DNA of 46,700 nt, taken from the NCBI GenBank assembly GCA_030589895.1, contig JAUUZQ010000022.1, positions 1 through 46,700 of the forward strand, given 5' to 3'. Below, one piece after another: positions 6,452 to 15,951 of this stretch. The notes under the pieces were generated by a model. That model did no database searches. It was not told the DNA's origin and saw only the letters and a program-made list of their open reading frames with translations. The stretch is from Bacteroidales bacterium. Lineage in GTDB: Bacteria > Bacteroidota > Bacteroidia > Bacteroidales > GCA-2748055. The position numbers and the translations under genes are program-made. How positions within the stretch are numbered: position 1 is the first letter of the stretch; every line of letters starts with the position of its first letter.

Positions 6452-9400
6452 CTAGAAGATATATCTCAGACCAATTTGTGCTTGCCAGCGTGAGCTTTGA
6501 ACACCAATGTCATCAATATCCCAAACATCACCATCAATCTCATCAAATGAAAATGTTGGTGTATAGTCTCCATTTACATCATCAACAAAACCTTCAAAAT
6601 CAATAAGTCGAAGGGCGTCATTACCAATATAATACATACGACCCCATTTATTATTAATCAAGTTAGTCATATTGAACAGATCAAAGGTAAGTTGAAGAGT
6701 GTGCTTCATATCTCCACTACTTACATAAATATCCTGTGCAAATTTGAAATCAATGATATTTGAGAATGGTGTGCGAGCGCCATTACGTTCTGCATACAAT
6801 CCTCTCCTTGTACTAAGATAAGGATCGCTCTCAATAAATGCATCAAGTGCAGTCCACTGAGCACTTGCAGTAGCAGCATCAGCAAATTCAATTTCACTTT
6901 GCGATGCAGGTATATAAATCAAGTTACCTGAGTTCTCTCCTTCACCATTCAGATCACCATAGTCATTATAAACATAGGAAAATCTATCACCACTCTGTCC
7001 ATTATAAAAGAAAGTGAAAGAAGAAGTCATATGATTAATCCAATCCACTTTGTAGTTCACATAACCAACAACTCTATGTCCAAGATCAAAATCAGAATAT
7101 GTAAGACCAAGATAGTTCAGTCCATTTACTTGCTCATTATATCTCCATTGTGAACTGTTTTGACTAGATGTTCCGTCATTAACTGCCATTGCACGGCCAT
7201 AAGTATAAGCAAGGCTGGCCGTTAATCCATTAGAGAATGGTTTTTGAAGCTGAGCAGTAATATTATATGTGTACCCCTCTTTTGTATTCATTCCAAGCAT
7301 TATTCTGGTATAATCATTTGTAACAGTGCTTGAAGAGAAGTAATCCCTGTTGTCAGCTCCATCTAACTGAGTCAGTGGATCAGGATCAACATTAAGATTT
7401 AAATACTGAACATTATTAAGAGTCTTTGTATACATTGCTTCAATTGTTCCGATCAAACCTCCTGGAAGTTTTTGATCAACTGCAATGTTAGCCCTGAACA
7501 TTTGAGGGAATTTGAAATCTTCAACGAAGAGGTCAACCTGACCGCCATATGCAGCTTCCGGATAACCAAAATCTGGATTTTTCCACTGAGTATCCCATCC
7601 ATCTTTGTAATAGATAGGATCTCCCCATGAACTTCTATGGTAAACTCCACCAATTGTAACACCACTGTTTGTATAAGCTCCTCCTGGCCATACAAGTGGT
7701 AAACGTGAAGTAAAGATGCCAAGACCACCGCGTATTTGAGTGGTCTTATCTCCAGAAATATCCCAGTTAAATCCAACTCTTGGTGATAATAAAATCTGTG
7801 TATTTGGCATCTGTCCGGCCTGTGCACCCATCAAATCCCATCCTGCTGTTTCAAGCTCTGAAATTGTTGTATTATTAAAATGATCATCAACAGGATTGGC
7901 AGTAACAAACATTGGCATATCCAGACGAATACCATAGGTCACTTTTAATTCAGGAGAGACCTGGAATTCATCTTGGGCATATATCCCAAACTGAACCATG
8001 TTGAAGTCTGCTGCTGCTGCTGAACCATCACCAGTTATATCATCAACCAATGAATATCCTCTTTCAAATTGATATGCAGGAACCTCTCCGGCTGATCCAA
8101 TTGTCATGAAATCAGCTACTGTAGAATACCTGTACTCACCAAAGTTCTTTCTCATAAAGAGATTATAGGTGGAGGAAAACTCATTGTTAGTACCAATTGT
8201 AAAAGTATGCCGTCCAGCATAGATATTGAAGTTATCTGTAATGGTAAACACATCCTGATCAAGCTGGTTTGCAGTTGAGTATGGTTCAGAACCAAAATAA
8301 AGTGTTCCAGCTCCATCATACAACCTGAATGCAGGGAAGTTATCTCCGTAAGGATCACGATCATCACGAACTGTAGTATATCCAATCACCAAATTATTTG
8401 AACTCCCTGAGAAGTTACTCTTCAATTCAATTGCAGTTGAATTAGTAACACTTGGGAAATACTGCGCATTATTCATGAAATTAATTGAACGTGAGCTTGA
8501 GCTTGAAGTTTTAATAGCCTCCAATTTGGTATAACTGTGCCTCAGGGTAAGCTTATGCTTCTGATTTATATTCCAGTCAATCCTGGCAATAAGTTTATTA
8601 GAATTAAGCTCATCATTTTTACTTAAGAAAGCACCAGCATCATAACCGAAGTCATTTTGCAATTTATCAGCAACAGCCTGAATAGTTGTCTGATCTGAAT
8701 CACCTGAATAATCAGCAAAGTCAAATGGCTTTGGAGTTTGCTCTCTTTGCATTTCAGCATTCACAAAGAAGAATAATTTATTCTTAACAATAGGACCACC
8801 AACTCTTATTCCATAAGTATTAGAGCTAAACTCTGGCAGACTGCTTCGCTCAACTGCTTCGTTGTCTGTTGGAGTCTTTCCTGCCAACATTTCATTTCTC
8901 ATGAAGTAGTATGCAGATCCTGTAACAGTATTAGAACCACTACGTGTTACAGCATTTATACTTGCGCCGGCAAACCCTGACTGACGAACGTCAAATGGTG
9001 CAATGGCTACCTGAAACTGCTCAATTGCATCCATACTAATAGGAGTGCCATAAGTCTGACCACCATTAGTGCCTGTAGGAGACAGTCCAAATACATCATT
9101 ATTGACAGCTCCATCAATCGAAATAGCATTGTACCTGTTATTAATACCTGCTATTGAAATAGCTCCATTTCCATCAACGATGGCTTGTGGTGTCATTCTG
9201 GTGAAGTCAGCAATTGTCCTGTTTACAGATGGAAGGATAGCAATCTGATCCGCTCCAACAACAGTTTCAGCTCCGGTCCTGTTACCATCAAATACGTCAA
9301 ACTCCTTCACACGGGTACCAACAATCTCCACTTCAGCAATTGCCAATTCCGCGGTCCCAAGTTTAACATTATTCTGAAATGTCTGACCAAGAGTCAGAAA

Positions 9401-9688
9401 AATATTTTTCTTCTCATAAGAGATATATCCTACATAGGATACAGTAAGGCTATATGGCCCTCCAACATTCATGTTAGGAATTCTGAAGAATCCTTTGGAG
9501 TCAGTAATTCCTCCATACTGTGAGCCAGATGGAGTGTGGATCGCAACAACTGTTGCTCCCGGAAGAGGATCGCTAGAATCATCAAGGACCTGCCCGTTGA
9601 TACCGGACGTTGTTGATCCCTGACCAAAAGAATTTACAGCAAATAGCATCACGACCGCCACCGCTAAAACATTTCTGATTAGTTTCAT
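6452..9688 (-). CDS. TonB-dependent outer-membrane receptor, Oar-like, with carboxypeptidase-regulatory-like N-domain
   Basis: About 1078 residues from the ATG at 9688 (MKLIRNVLAVAVVMLFAVNS); the frame continues upstream but the signal peptide fixes this start. After a signal peptide ending at SFGQ comes a carboxypeptidase-regulatory-like beta-sandwich (INGQVLDDSSDPLPGATVVA). A plug domain follows (ADFTRMTPQA, INAVTRSGSNTVTGSAYYF), then a large beta-barrel ending in the aromatic tail QIGLRYIF. Such receptors import large substrates across the outer membrane with TonB energy. The plug and barrel resemble the Oar family, not the SusC type, and no SusD gene is adjacent. The substrate is unknown. 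It is monocistronic, with its own terminator. Confidence 0.93.
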   Translation of the reverse strand: MKLIRNVLAVAVVMLFAVNSFGQGSTTSGINGQVLDDSSDPLPGATVVAIHTPSGSQYGGITDSKGFFRIPNMNVGGPYSLTVSYVGYISYEKKNIFLTLGQTFQNNVKLGTAELAIAEVEIVGTRVKEFDVFDGNRTGAETVVGADQIAILPSVNRTIADFTRMTPQAIVDGNGAISIAGINNRYNAISIDGAVNNDVFGLSPTGTNGGQTYGTPISMDAIEQFQVAIAPFDVRQSGFAGASINAVTRSGSNTVTGSAYYFMRNEMLAGKTPTDNEAVERSSLPEFSSNTYGIRVGGPIVKNKLFFFVNAEMQREQTPKPFDFADYSGDSDQTTIQAVADKLQNDFGYDAGAFLSKNDELNSNKLIARIDWNINQKHKLTLRHSYTKLEAIKTSSSSSRSINFMNNAQYFPSVTNSTAIELKSNFSGSSNNLVIGYTTVRDDRDPYGDNFPAFRLYDGAGTLYFGSEPYSTANQLDQDVFTITDNFNIYAGRHTFTIGTNNEFSSTYNLFMRKNFGEYRYSTVADFMTIGSAGEVPAYQFERGYSLVDDITGDGSAAAADFNMVQFGIYAQDEFQVSPELKVTYGIRLDMPMFVTANPVDDHFNNTTISELETAGWDLMGAQAGQMPNTQILLSPRVGFNWDISGDKTTQIRGGLGIFTSRLPLVWPGGAYTNSGVTIGGVYHRSSWGDPIYYKDGWDTQWKNPDFGYPEAAYGGQVDLFVEDFKFPQMFRANIAVDQKLPGGLIGTIEAMYTKTLNNVQYLNLNVDPDPLTQLDGADNRDYFSSSTVTNDYTRIMLGMNTKEGYTYNITAQLQKPFSNGLTASLAYTYGRAMAVNDGTSSQNSSQWRYNEQVNGLNYLGLTYSDFDLGHRVVGYVNYKVDWINHMTSSFTFFYNGQSGDRFSYVYNDYGDLNGEGENSGNLIYIPASQSEIEFADAATASAQWTALDAFIESDPYLSTRRGLYAERNGARTPFSNIIDFKFAQDIYVSSGDMKHTLQLTFDLFNMTNLINNKWGRMYYIGNDALRLIDFEGFVDDVNGDYTPTFSFDEIDGDVWDIDDIGVQSSRWQAQIGLRYIF

Positions 9689-9844
9689 AAATCTAAGTTT
9701 TAATTTAAGGTTATTATCAAGTTTAAAAATACGTGTGAAATTCCTCAAGTATATTAAGCAATATATTAAAAATGTCTGTCTCTTTTATTAAGTTATAGAA
9801 CCAACCATAAAACTATGTTAAATAGTAGAGATGTACAGAAGAAT

Positions 9845-11080
9845 TTATGCTGGATTTATAAACACGAAATCAACAATTTTCTTAGTAGCACCTTTTCGTT
9901 TAAGGATATAGTTTTCAGCTATTTCAGCTATTTTTAATCGCTTCTTTTCACTATTAACAAGACCGTCAATTGTAGAATAGAGATCTTGCGTGTGTTTTAT
10001 AACACGTGCTACATCGTCAGATATCAGCTCTCTGGCTTCCTGAAAATTATAATAATTCGGTCCGAAAAGAAGTGGAAGTCCAAAAACTGCAGCTTCAAGA
10101 ATATTGTGAATTCCTTTCCCGAATCCTCCTCCAATATATGCAATTGTACCATATCGATAGAGCGAAGAAAGATGCCCGATCGTATCCACCAATATCACAC
10201 TCCCGGATATCTCATTCAAATCTGATATTTCAGAATACAATACTCTCTCTGAAAATAGTCCTGATAATCGATCAATATTCTTTTTAGTGGGTTCATGAGG
10301 AGCAATAATCCAGTTACATTTGCCTGAAAATTGTTCATAGACCTCATGCAGAACTTCCTCATCCTTTTCCCAGGTACTTCCGGCAATAATAAGTGGTCTC
10401 TGATTTGAAAACTTTAAAAGATTCTCCTTTGAAACCGTCTCCTTTGCTATTTTCACCACCCTGTCAAATCTCGTATCCCCTGCAACAGTTACTTTTGCAA
10501 TACCCACTCCATTCAGCAGATCCTTTGACTCCTCATTCTGAACAAAAATATGTGTGAAATAGTGAAGAAACTTCTTGTACCATGCTCCATACCACTTGAA
10601 AAACAACTGTCCTGAGCGGAAATTTCCAGACGCCAGGTAAACTGAAATATTTTCTTGCTTAACAGCCCTGAGAATGTGTAGCCAGAACTCATACTTAACA
10701 AAGAACACCTTTTCAACAGGAACAATATTTAAAAACTTCCTGGCATTTCGCGCTGTGTCCAAAGGCAAATATGATACTACATCTGCGCCTTCATAATTCT
10801 TCCTCTTCTCATATCCTGAAGGGGAGAAAAAAGTGAGGAGGATTTTATATTCAGGATAGCTGTTTCTTACCCTTTCGATGAGAGGCCTTCCTTGCTCAAA
10901 CTCTCCCAATGAAGCACAATGAAACCAAATTACTTTATCATCTTCACCAAACTTTCCTTTCAAACGTTTCTCCCATTCCCTCCTGCCATGAATCCATTTC
11001 TTTGCCTTCTCATTTCCTGCTGATGCAAGAAGAACAAGAAAATAGTAGATCCGGATCCCAAAATCGTAAAGTATGCGCAT
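9845..11080 (-). CDS. waaA: 3-deoxy-D-manno-octulosonic acid (Kdo) transferase
   Basis: A 411-residue GT30 glycosyltransferase that adds Kdo from CMP-Kdo to the lipid A precursor at the inner membrane. An N-terminal hydrophobic stretch (IRIYYFLVLLASAG) anchors it. VIWFHCASLGEFEQGRPLI carries the conserved glutamate region, FVKYEFW is typical of the family, and AYIGGGFGKGIHNILEAAVFGLPLLFGP is the C-terminal nucleotide-binding motif. The protein is of usual length. It is last in a minus-strand run (putP upstream, 54-base gap), with its own candidate promoter in that gap. Confidence 0.95.
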   Translation of the reverse strand: MRILYDFGIRIYYFLVLLASAGNEKAKKWIHGRREWEKRLKGKFGEDDKVIWFHCASLGEFEQGRPLIERVRNSYPEYKILLTFFSPSGYEKRKNYEGADVVSYLPLDTARNARKFLNIVPVEKVFFVKYEFWLHILRAVKQENISVYLASGNFRSGQLFFKWYGAWYKKFLHYFTHIFVQNEESKDLLNGVGIAKVTVAGDTRFDRVVKIAKETVSKENLLKFSNQRPLIIAGSTWEKDEEVLHEVYEQFSGKCNWIIAPHEPTKKNIDRLSGLFSERVLYSEISDLNEISGSVILVDTIGHLSSLYRYGTIAYIGGGFGKGIHNILEAAVFGLPLLFGPNYYNFQEARELISDDVARVIKHTQDLYSTIDGLVNSEKKRLKIAEIAENYILKRKGATKKIVDFVFINPA

Positions 11081-11099
11081 TCATGAATTATTCAGGTCA

Positions 11100-11107
11100 C
11101 AAATGTA
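11100..11107 (-). promoter_or_regulatory. Candidate -7 box TACATTTG upstream of waaA
   Basis: The minus-strand octamer TACATTTG fits TAnnTTTG and lies 20 bases before the waaA ATG. No good TTG is seen 19 bases further upstream, so this is only half a promoter by sequence. Confidence 0.4.
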
Positions 11108-11134
11108 AAATAAACAGGTGTAAATACCCCCTGT

Positions 11135-12601
11135 TTAGATAACAGAATTCATGGAAATCTTGTTTGTTTCTGAATTTTTTGTGAGCAAACTTACTCCCCA
11201 TACTACCAAAAATGATATGACAAAAGACACAAAACGGACAGATAGATATTCATCCAATACCGTGATCTCAGACCAGACAACTGTAACAATAAAACCTGAA
11301 AACAATCCTCCGACAGCACCTTGCCAGGTCACTTTTCTCCATTTTAACATCAGGAGGAGGAGCGGTCCAAAGGAGGAGCCAAGACCTGCCCAGGCATAAG
11401 AAACCATTGAGAAAATAAGCTTATCAGAGCTAATCGCGATCAGCAATCCAACGAGCCCGATAAATACAGTGATGAACCTACTGGCCTGAAGCATAAATTT
11501 ATCTGTCACCTGCTTGCCGAGAGTCTGATGATAGAAATCCTCAATAATTGACGAACTGATTACGAGCAGCTGACTGTCAGCAGTAGACATCATTGCTGCA
11601 ATTGCTCCACTTATCAGTATACCCGCCAGCCATGCAGGGAGTAATGTAGTGGCCAGATGAGGCATGATTTTTTCGATATCATCAAAATATCCCTGTCCAT
11701 GTAAGGCTGCACCAACAATACCAATCAACAAAGCTCCTGTAAAAGCGGGAATGGCCCAGGCTATGGCAATCCGACGGGAGATCTTAATTTTATCCGCTGA
11801 TTTAATCGACATGAATCTGGTTAGTAAATGAGGCTGTCCCATATACCCCAAAGCCCAACTTAATCCGCTGATTATCAACGCCGCTGCAGCCCACCCTGTT
11901 TTGCCACCGGTAAAAGACAGCATCGAAGAGCCTTCGCTATTTGACATCCCTCCAAGAGCACCACTTACAGACACCCCCTGTTCAGCCAGTTCAATAAATC
12001 CCGCCAATGGCAATATCACCAAAGTTGATACCATTATTATTCCCTGTACCATATCGGTCCAGGCAACAGCAAAAAAACCACCCATCATAGTGTAAAATAT
12101 TATGACGGCCGACCCCAACAACATACCATGGAGATGCTTCATCCCAAAAGTTACATTCAAAATTTTTCCTGCACCATTGATCTGAGCGGCGAGATAAAAA
12201 ATAAAGAAGAAAATGATAATAAGAGTTGACAAGACCCTGATCACAGACTGGCCCCTTAAATACCTTGCTGCCAGAAATGTTGGTAATGTTATTGCTCCAA
12301 GTTCTTCAGATTCTTTCCTCAGGTCCTTCGCTATTACGAACCAATAAAATATAATCCCAATCACACACCCCAATGCAGTCCATACCTCCAATACTCCAAG
12401 CGCATATGCAGCCCCGGGTAAGCCTAGTAGCAACCATGCGCTTTCCCCTGATGCCCGCTCCGAAAATGCAACTACCCAGGGATTCAGTTTTCTTCCGGCA
12501 ACAAAAAAATCGCTGTGATTTTTATTTGACCCATAAGTTTTAATTCCAATAACCAGAATTAACACAAGATAGATGAGAAAACCAAGCAGGATAAAATTCA
12601 T
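11135..12601 (-). CDS. putP: Sodium:solute symporter, probable Na+/proline symporter
   Basis: About 488 residues with some 13 hydrophobic segments, matching the SSS family. The N-terminus runs MNFILLGFLIYLVLILVIGI. Then SDFFVAGRKLNPWVVAFSERASGESAWLLLGLPG matches the PutP region that forms sodium and substrate sites; the family's conserved serine-rich motif around ISGAIAAMMSTADSQLLVISS is also present. It imports proline, or possibly another amino acid, with sodium across the inner membrane. The upstream ATG-ATT-ATG choice is minor: a TTG at 12607 is also open, but ATG at 12601 is preferred. It follows alanine dehydrogenase by about 45 bases, so both may serve amino acid use. Confidence 0.9.
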   Translation of the reverse strand: MNFILLGFLIYLVLILVIGIKTYGSNKNHSDFFVAGRKLNPWVVAFSERASGESAWLLLGLPGAAYALGVLEVWTALGCVIGIIFYWFVIAKDLRKESEELGAITLPTFLAARYLRGQSVIRVLSTLIIIFFFIFYLAAQINGAGKILNVTFGMKHLHGMLLGSAVIIFYTMMGGFFAVAWTDMVQGIIMVSTLVILPLAGFIELAEQGVSVSGALGGMSNSEGSSMLSFTGGKTGWAAAALIISGLSWALGYMGQPHLLTRFMSIKSADKIKISRRIAIAWAIPAFTGALLIGIVGAALHGQGYFDDIEKIMPHLATTLLPAWLAGILISGAIAAMMSTADSQLLVISSSIIEDFYHQTLGKQVTDKFMLQASRFITVFIGLVGLLIAISSDKLIFSMVSYAWAGLGSSFGPLLLLMLKWRKVTWQGAVGGLFSGFIVTVVWSEITVLDEYLSVRFVSFVISFLVVWGVSLLTKNSETNKISMNSVI

Positions 12602-12646
12602 AATCAATATTTAATAAACTGTCGGAATAATTGCGCATGATATTTG

Positions 12647-13867
12647 CTAAAATGCAGCCATTAAAAGTTCAATATCCCGTGATGGAATTCCAAAACGCTG
12701 TCCTATCTTCTCGTTGGTCAGAATTCCATGATAGATGTACACACCATGCCGCAGGCCAATATCATCTTTTAGCTCGTGTGTCATTCCTCCAAAATTCCCA
12801 ATTCTCTTCAGCATAGGCGATAAGACATTGCTGATGGCAATGGATGCTGTACGCGCGACTCTGGATGGAATATTAGGAACACAATAATGTATAACTCCAT
12901 GTTTTATAAACACAGGATCCTTTTGTGTCATGGGCTCTGAGGTTGCAATACAACCACCCTGATCAATGGAAATATCGATGATTACCGCTCCCTTTTTCAT
13001 TCCTTTTACCATTTCCTCTGTTATAAAGAAGGATGAATTAGAATCGTCGCTTCTTACGGCACCGATAACAACGTCTGCCGATTTCAATGCCTTTTCAATT
13101 ACACGGGGATGAAAAATTGAGGTTGGGAAATTATTTCCCACGGCTCCTTGAAGCCTTCTTAATTTGTGAACAGACTGATCAAAAACTTTTACAAATGCCC
13201 CCATTCCCATCGCCGCTCTCACAGCAAATTCAGCTGCCGTACCCGCTCCCAGAATAACTACTTCTGTGGGTGTGATTCCGGTAATACCACCAAGCATAAC
13301 GCCTTTTCCCCCTCTAACATTACTTAGATATTCAGATGCAATTAATACTGCTGTATTCCCTGCAATCCCACTCATACTTCTAATCACCGGATAACATTGA
13401 TGAGAATCCTGAATTCGCTCAAGTGAAATAGCAGTTACCTTTTTCTGCATTAATTTATCAATATATGCTTTGTCCTTATGCGTATTGACCTGAAATGAGG
13501 AGATAATTGTTTGACGCTCCTTCATCATCTCAATATCTTTTATTGCAGGAGTATCTATTTTCAATACAAGATCTGATCTGAAAACCTCATCTCTCCTGTC
13601 TGTGATCATTGCACCACTTTCGGAATATTGATTGTCTAAGTAATTCGCTGCTTCGCCTGCTCCTGACTCAAGTATTACCTGGTGACCATTCCCGGTTAGA
13701 ATCTCCACAGCCTCAGGAGTGAGGGGAACCCGACTCTCTAGTTCCGCGTTCTCTTTTGGGATTCCAATAATCATTTCCTGATGCTTATTCACAACCTCAA
13801 GCATCTCTTCCTGGGGTAACAATCCCTCTTTGCGGAGAGAAATAGAGCTTCCACCTTTCTTATTCAT
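12647..13867 (-). CDS. ald: Alanine dehydrogenase
   Basis: About 406 residues from ATG 13867 (MNKKGGSSISLRKEG); an upstream TTG is less likely. The enzyme interconverts L-alanine and pyruvate with NAD and ammonia. After a 35-residue extension seen in Bacteroidota homologues (LLPQEEMLEVVNKHQ), the core begins IGIPKENAELESRVPLTPEAV. The NAD fold is TEVVILGAGTAAEFAVRAA, and the C-terminal region has VIIDISIDQGGC and VPNIPSRVARTAS. The sequence also resembles the NAD(P) transhydrogenase alpha subunit, but the DQGG and YCVPNIPSRV motifs and single-subunit context favour alanine dehydrogenase. It lies 46 bases plus leader downstream of tsaE. Confidence 0.9.
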   Translation of the reverse strand: MNKKGGSSISLRKEGLLPQEEMLEVVNKHQEMIIGIPKENAELESRVPLTPEAVEILTGNGHQVILESGAGEAANYLDNQYSESGAMITDRRDEVFRSDLVLKIDTPAIKDIEMMKERQTIISSFQVNTHKDKAYIDKLMQKKVTAISLERIQDSHQCYPVIRSMSGIAGNTAVLIASEYLSNVRGGKGVMLGGITGITPTEVVILGAGTAAEFAVRAAMGMGAFVKVFDQSVHKLRRLQGAVGNNFPTSIFHPRVIEKALKSADVVIGAVRSDDSNSSFFITEEMVKGMKKGAVIIDISIDQGGCIATSEPMTQKDPVFIKHGVIHYCVPNIPSRVARTASIAISNVLSPMLKRIGNFGGMTHELKDDIGLRHGVYIYHGILTNEKIGQRFGIPSRDIELLMAAF

Positions 13868-13946
13868 TCCTTCAGTTTTAGGGAACCTAAAATAGTACAA
13901 ATCGCCAGCAATGTCAAGAAAAGGTTAAATTAAGATGTGAAAAATA

Positions 13947-14360
13947 CTACGAATGAATTACCCTTGTGCCATTATCAAGCACATCAATATGGAGCATAAG
14001 TATATCCTCCGGCATCAATTCAAGTGCCTTCTCCGGCCATTCAATGAAACACCATGAATCTGAATAAAAGTACTCTTCATAACCCATATCATATAACTCA
14101 GAAATATTTTCTATACGGTATAGATCGAAGTGAAATATGGAATCCCCTGAAAGCGTGAAATATTCATTGATCAATGCAAAAGTAGGACTGCTCACAATAT
14201 CTGCTACCCCCAAAGCCTTACAAAGTGACTGAATAATTGTAGTCTTTCCGGCACCCATCTCTCCCGAAAATGCAATCTTCCTGAATCCCCCCAGTGCATC
14301 AAGAATTGATGTAGCAGCTTGATCCAGATCAAAAAGTGATTTAATCTCAATATTTATCAT
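13947..14360 (-). CDS. tsaE: tRNA threonylcarbamoyladenosine biosynthesis ATPase
   Basis: 137 residues, the family's usual size. TsaE is the P-loop ATPase that works with TsaB and TsaD to put the t6A modification at position 37 of ANN-reading tRNAs. The Walker A motif is FSGEMGAGKTT, followed by SSPTFALINEY, HFDLYRIEN and FIEWPEKALELMP, all hallmark TsaE segments. It starts 3 bases after the porX stop, so both are almost certainly on one transcript. Confidence 0.96.
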   Translation of the reverse strand: MINIEIKSLFDLDQAATSILDALGGFRKIAFSGEMGAGKTTIIQSLCKALGVADIVSSPTFALINEYFTLSGDSIFHFDLYRIENISELYDMGYEEYFYSDSWCFIEWPEKALELMPEDILMLHIDVLDNGTRVIHS

Positions 14361-14363
14361 ATC

Positions 14364-15917
14364 CTAAGAAATGGGTGATAAAATTACACATGGGATGAGC
14401 ATCTCTTCAAGTGAGATTCCTCCATGCTGAAAAGTATTTCGGAAGTGATTTACAAAATGGTTGAAATTATTCGGATAGATCATATAATCATTGTTCCCTG
14501 CAAAAATATATGAGCTGCTCATATTGGTCTTTGGGAGATGTATCTTTTCCGGATGAGTAACTTCATAAACCTCCTTTACAGGGTAATTAAGGTTTTTACC
14601 CTGCTTATAGCGTAAGTTTGCTGAAGTCTTTCTGTCTCCAACTACTTTCACCGGATTATTCACCCTTACAGCTCCATGGTCTGTAGTCAGGACCAATTGC
14701 ATATTGTTTTCTGAAATTAAGCGAATCACATCCAACAAATATGAATTATTGAACCACGAAAGTGTCAGCGATCTGTAAGAACGATCGTCATATGCCAACT
14801 CCTTTATCATATCCATCTCGGTTCTGGCATGAGAAAGCATATCAACAAAATTGTATACAAGAACATTGAGATCATATTTAATAAGGTCTGAAAAATTCTC
14901 AACGATCTTCTTTCCATGTTTTTGTTTGCTGATCTTCTCGTAGTGAAATGTCTTGTTTATCCCCTTGCGTTGAAGCTGTGCCCGGCAAAGCTGCTCTTCA
15001 TGCATATTCTTCCCTCCTTCATCTTCATCATCCAGCCAGTAATCCGGCATCAGTTGCTTGATTTCTGCAGGCATTAGTCCGGCAAATATTGAATTTCTGG
15101 CATATTGTGTTGCAGTTGGAAGAATACTACAGAAAATATGTTCCTCATCAACTTTGAACAAATGATTGATCTCTTCCTCAATCAACTTCCATTGATCATA
15201 CCGCAAATTATCGATCAGAATAACTGCTACTTTTTTCTCCTCTAATTGTGGGAATATAAACTTTGAAAAAATCTGAGGAGACATAATCGGTCTCTCCTCT
15301 GTATTATCGTCAAACCATTCTGAATAATTTGATTTAATAAATTTCATAAATCCTGAATTCGCATCAGTCCATTGCATAGCAAGAACCTCATTCATCCCTG
15401 ATTCATCAAGATTCTCCAGTTCATGCTCCCAATACACCAGCTTTCTGTATATCTCAACCCAATGGTCAAAGGAATTGGCAACATTGATCAATGTGCCTAT
15501 CTGGCTAAATTGTATCTGATAAGCAGAGGTGGTCTTTTGAGATACCAGACGCCGGGTGTCAATATTTTTCTTAATTGTAAGGAGTATTTGCTTTGGATTT
15601 ACCGGTTTGATAAGATAATCGGCAATTTTACTGCCAATTGCCTCGTCCATGATATTCTCCTCCTCACTTTTGGTTATCATTACAACAGGAACTGAAGGAG
15701 AAATACTCTTAATCCTGTCGAGCGTCTCTAAGCCACTCAAGCCAGGCATATTCTCATCAAGAAAAATAAGATTAAATGCCTGATCTCTAACAAGTTCAAG
15801 CGCTTCTTCGCCGTTGTTTGCAGTTGACACTGAATAACCCTTTTCCTCCAAAAATATTATATATGGCTTCAGCAGATCAATTTCATCATCCGTCCAAAGT
15901 ATTCTGATTTGCTTCAT
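14364..15917 (-). CDS. porX: PorX: response regulator with PglZ domain, T9SS regulator
   Basis: 517 residues. A CheY-like receiver (1-120) keeps D10/D11, the phosphoacceptor D54 (LIFLDENMPG), T82 and K104. A helical linker follows, then a PglZ/alkaline-phosphatase-superfamily domain (about 200-517) with metal-site motifs VILIDNLRYDQWK, SILPTATQYAR and LTTDHGAV. This fusion is diagnostic of PorX, which with PorY controls type IX secretion genes in Porphyromonas and relatives; the PglZ domain has reported phosphodiesterase activity. The gene lies 34 bases after porW and 3 bases before tsaE. A BREX PglZ protein is ruled out by the receiver domain and neighbours. Confidence 0.94.
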   Translation of the reverse strand: MKQIRILWTDDEIDLLKPYIIFLEEKGYSVSTANNGEEALELVRDQAFNLIFLDENMPGLSGLETLDRIKSISPSVPVVMITKSEEENIMDEAIGSKIADYLIKPVNPKQILLTIKKNIDTRRLVSQKTTSAYQIQFSQIGTLINVANSFDHWVEIYRKLVYWEHELENLDESGMNEVLAMQWTDANSGFMKFIKSNYSEWFDDNTEERPIMSPQIFSKFIFPQLEEKKVAVILIDNLRYDQWKLIEEEINHLFKVDEEHIFCSILPTATQYARNSIFAGLMPAEIKQLMPDYWLDDEDEGGKNMHEEQLCRAQLQRKGINKTFHYEKISKQKHGKKIVENFSDLIKYDLNVLVYNFVDMLSHARTEMDMIKELAYDDRSYRSLTLSWFNNSYLLDVIRLISENNMQLVLTTDHGAVRVNNPVKVVGDRKTSANLRYKQGKNLNYPVKEVYEVTHPEKIHLPKTNMSSSYIFAGNNDYMIYPNNFNHFVNHFRNTFQHGGISLEEMLIPCVILSPIS

Positions 15918-15951
15918 ACTCTTGTGTTCATTTATGCAGTGCTAAACAAGA

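Noticed and set aside
13867-13925. TTGACA-like promoter for alanine dehydrogenase
   Set aside because: TTG is present but the expected -7 box 19-20 bases on reads TATTTTAG, a weak match; the gene may be read from the tsaE transcript.
14364-15917. PglZ domain as part of a BREX or other phage-defence system
   Set aside because: It is fused to a receiver domain and sits with porW and tsaE; this is PorX. No brx genes are present.
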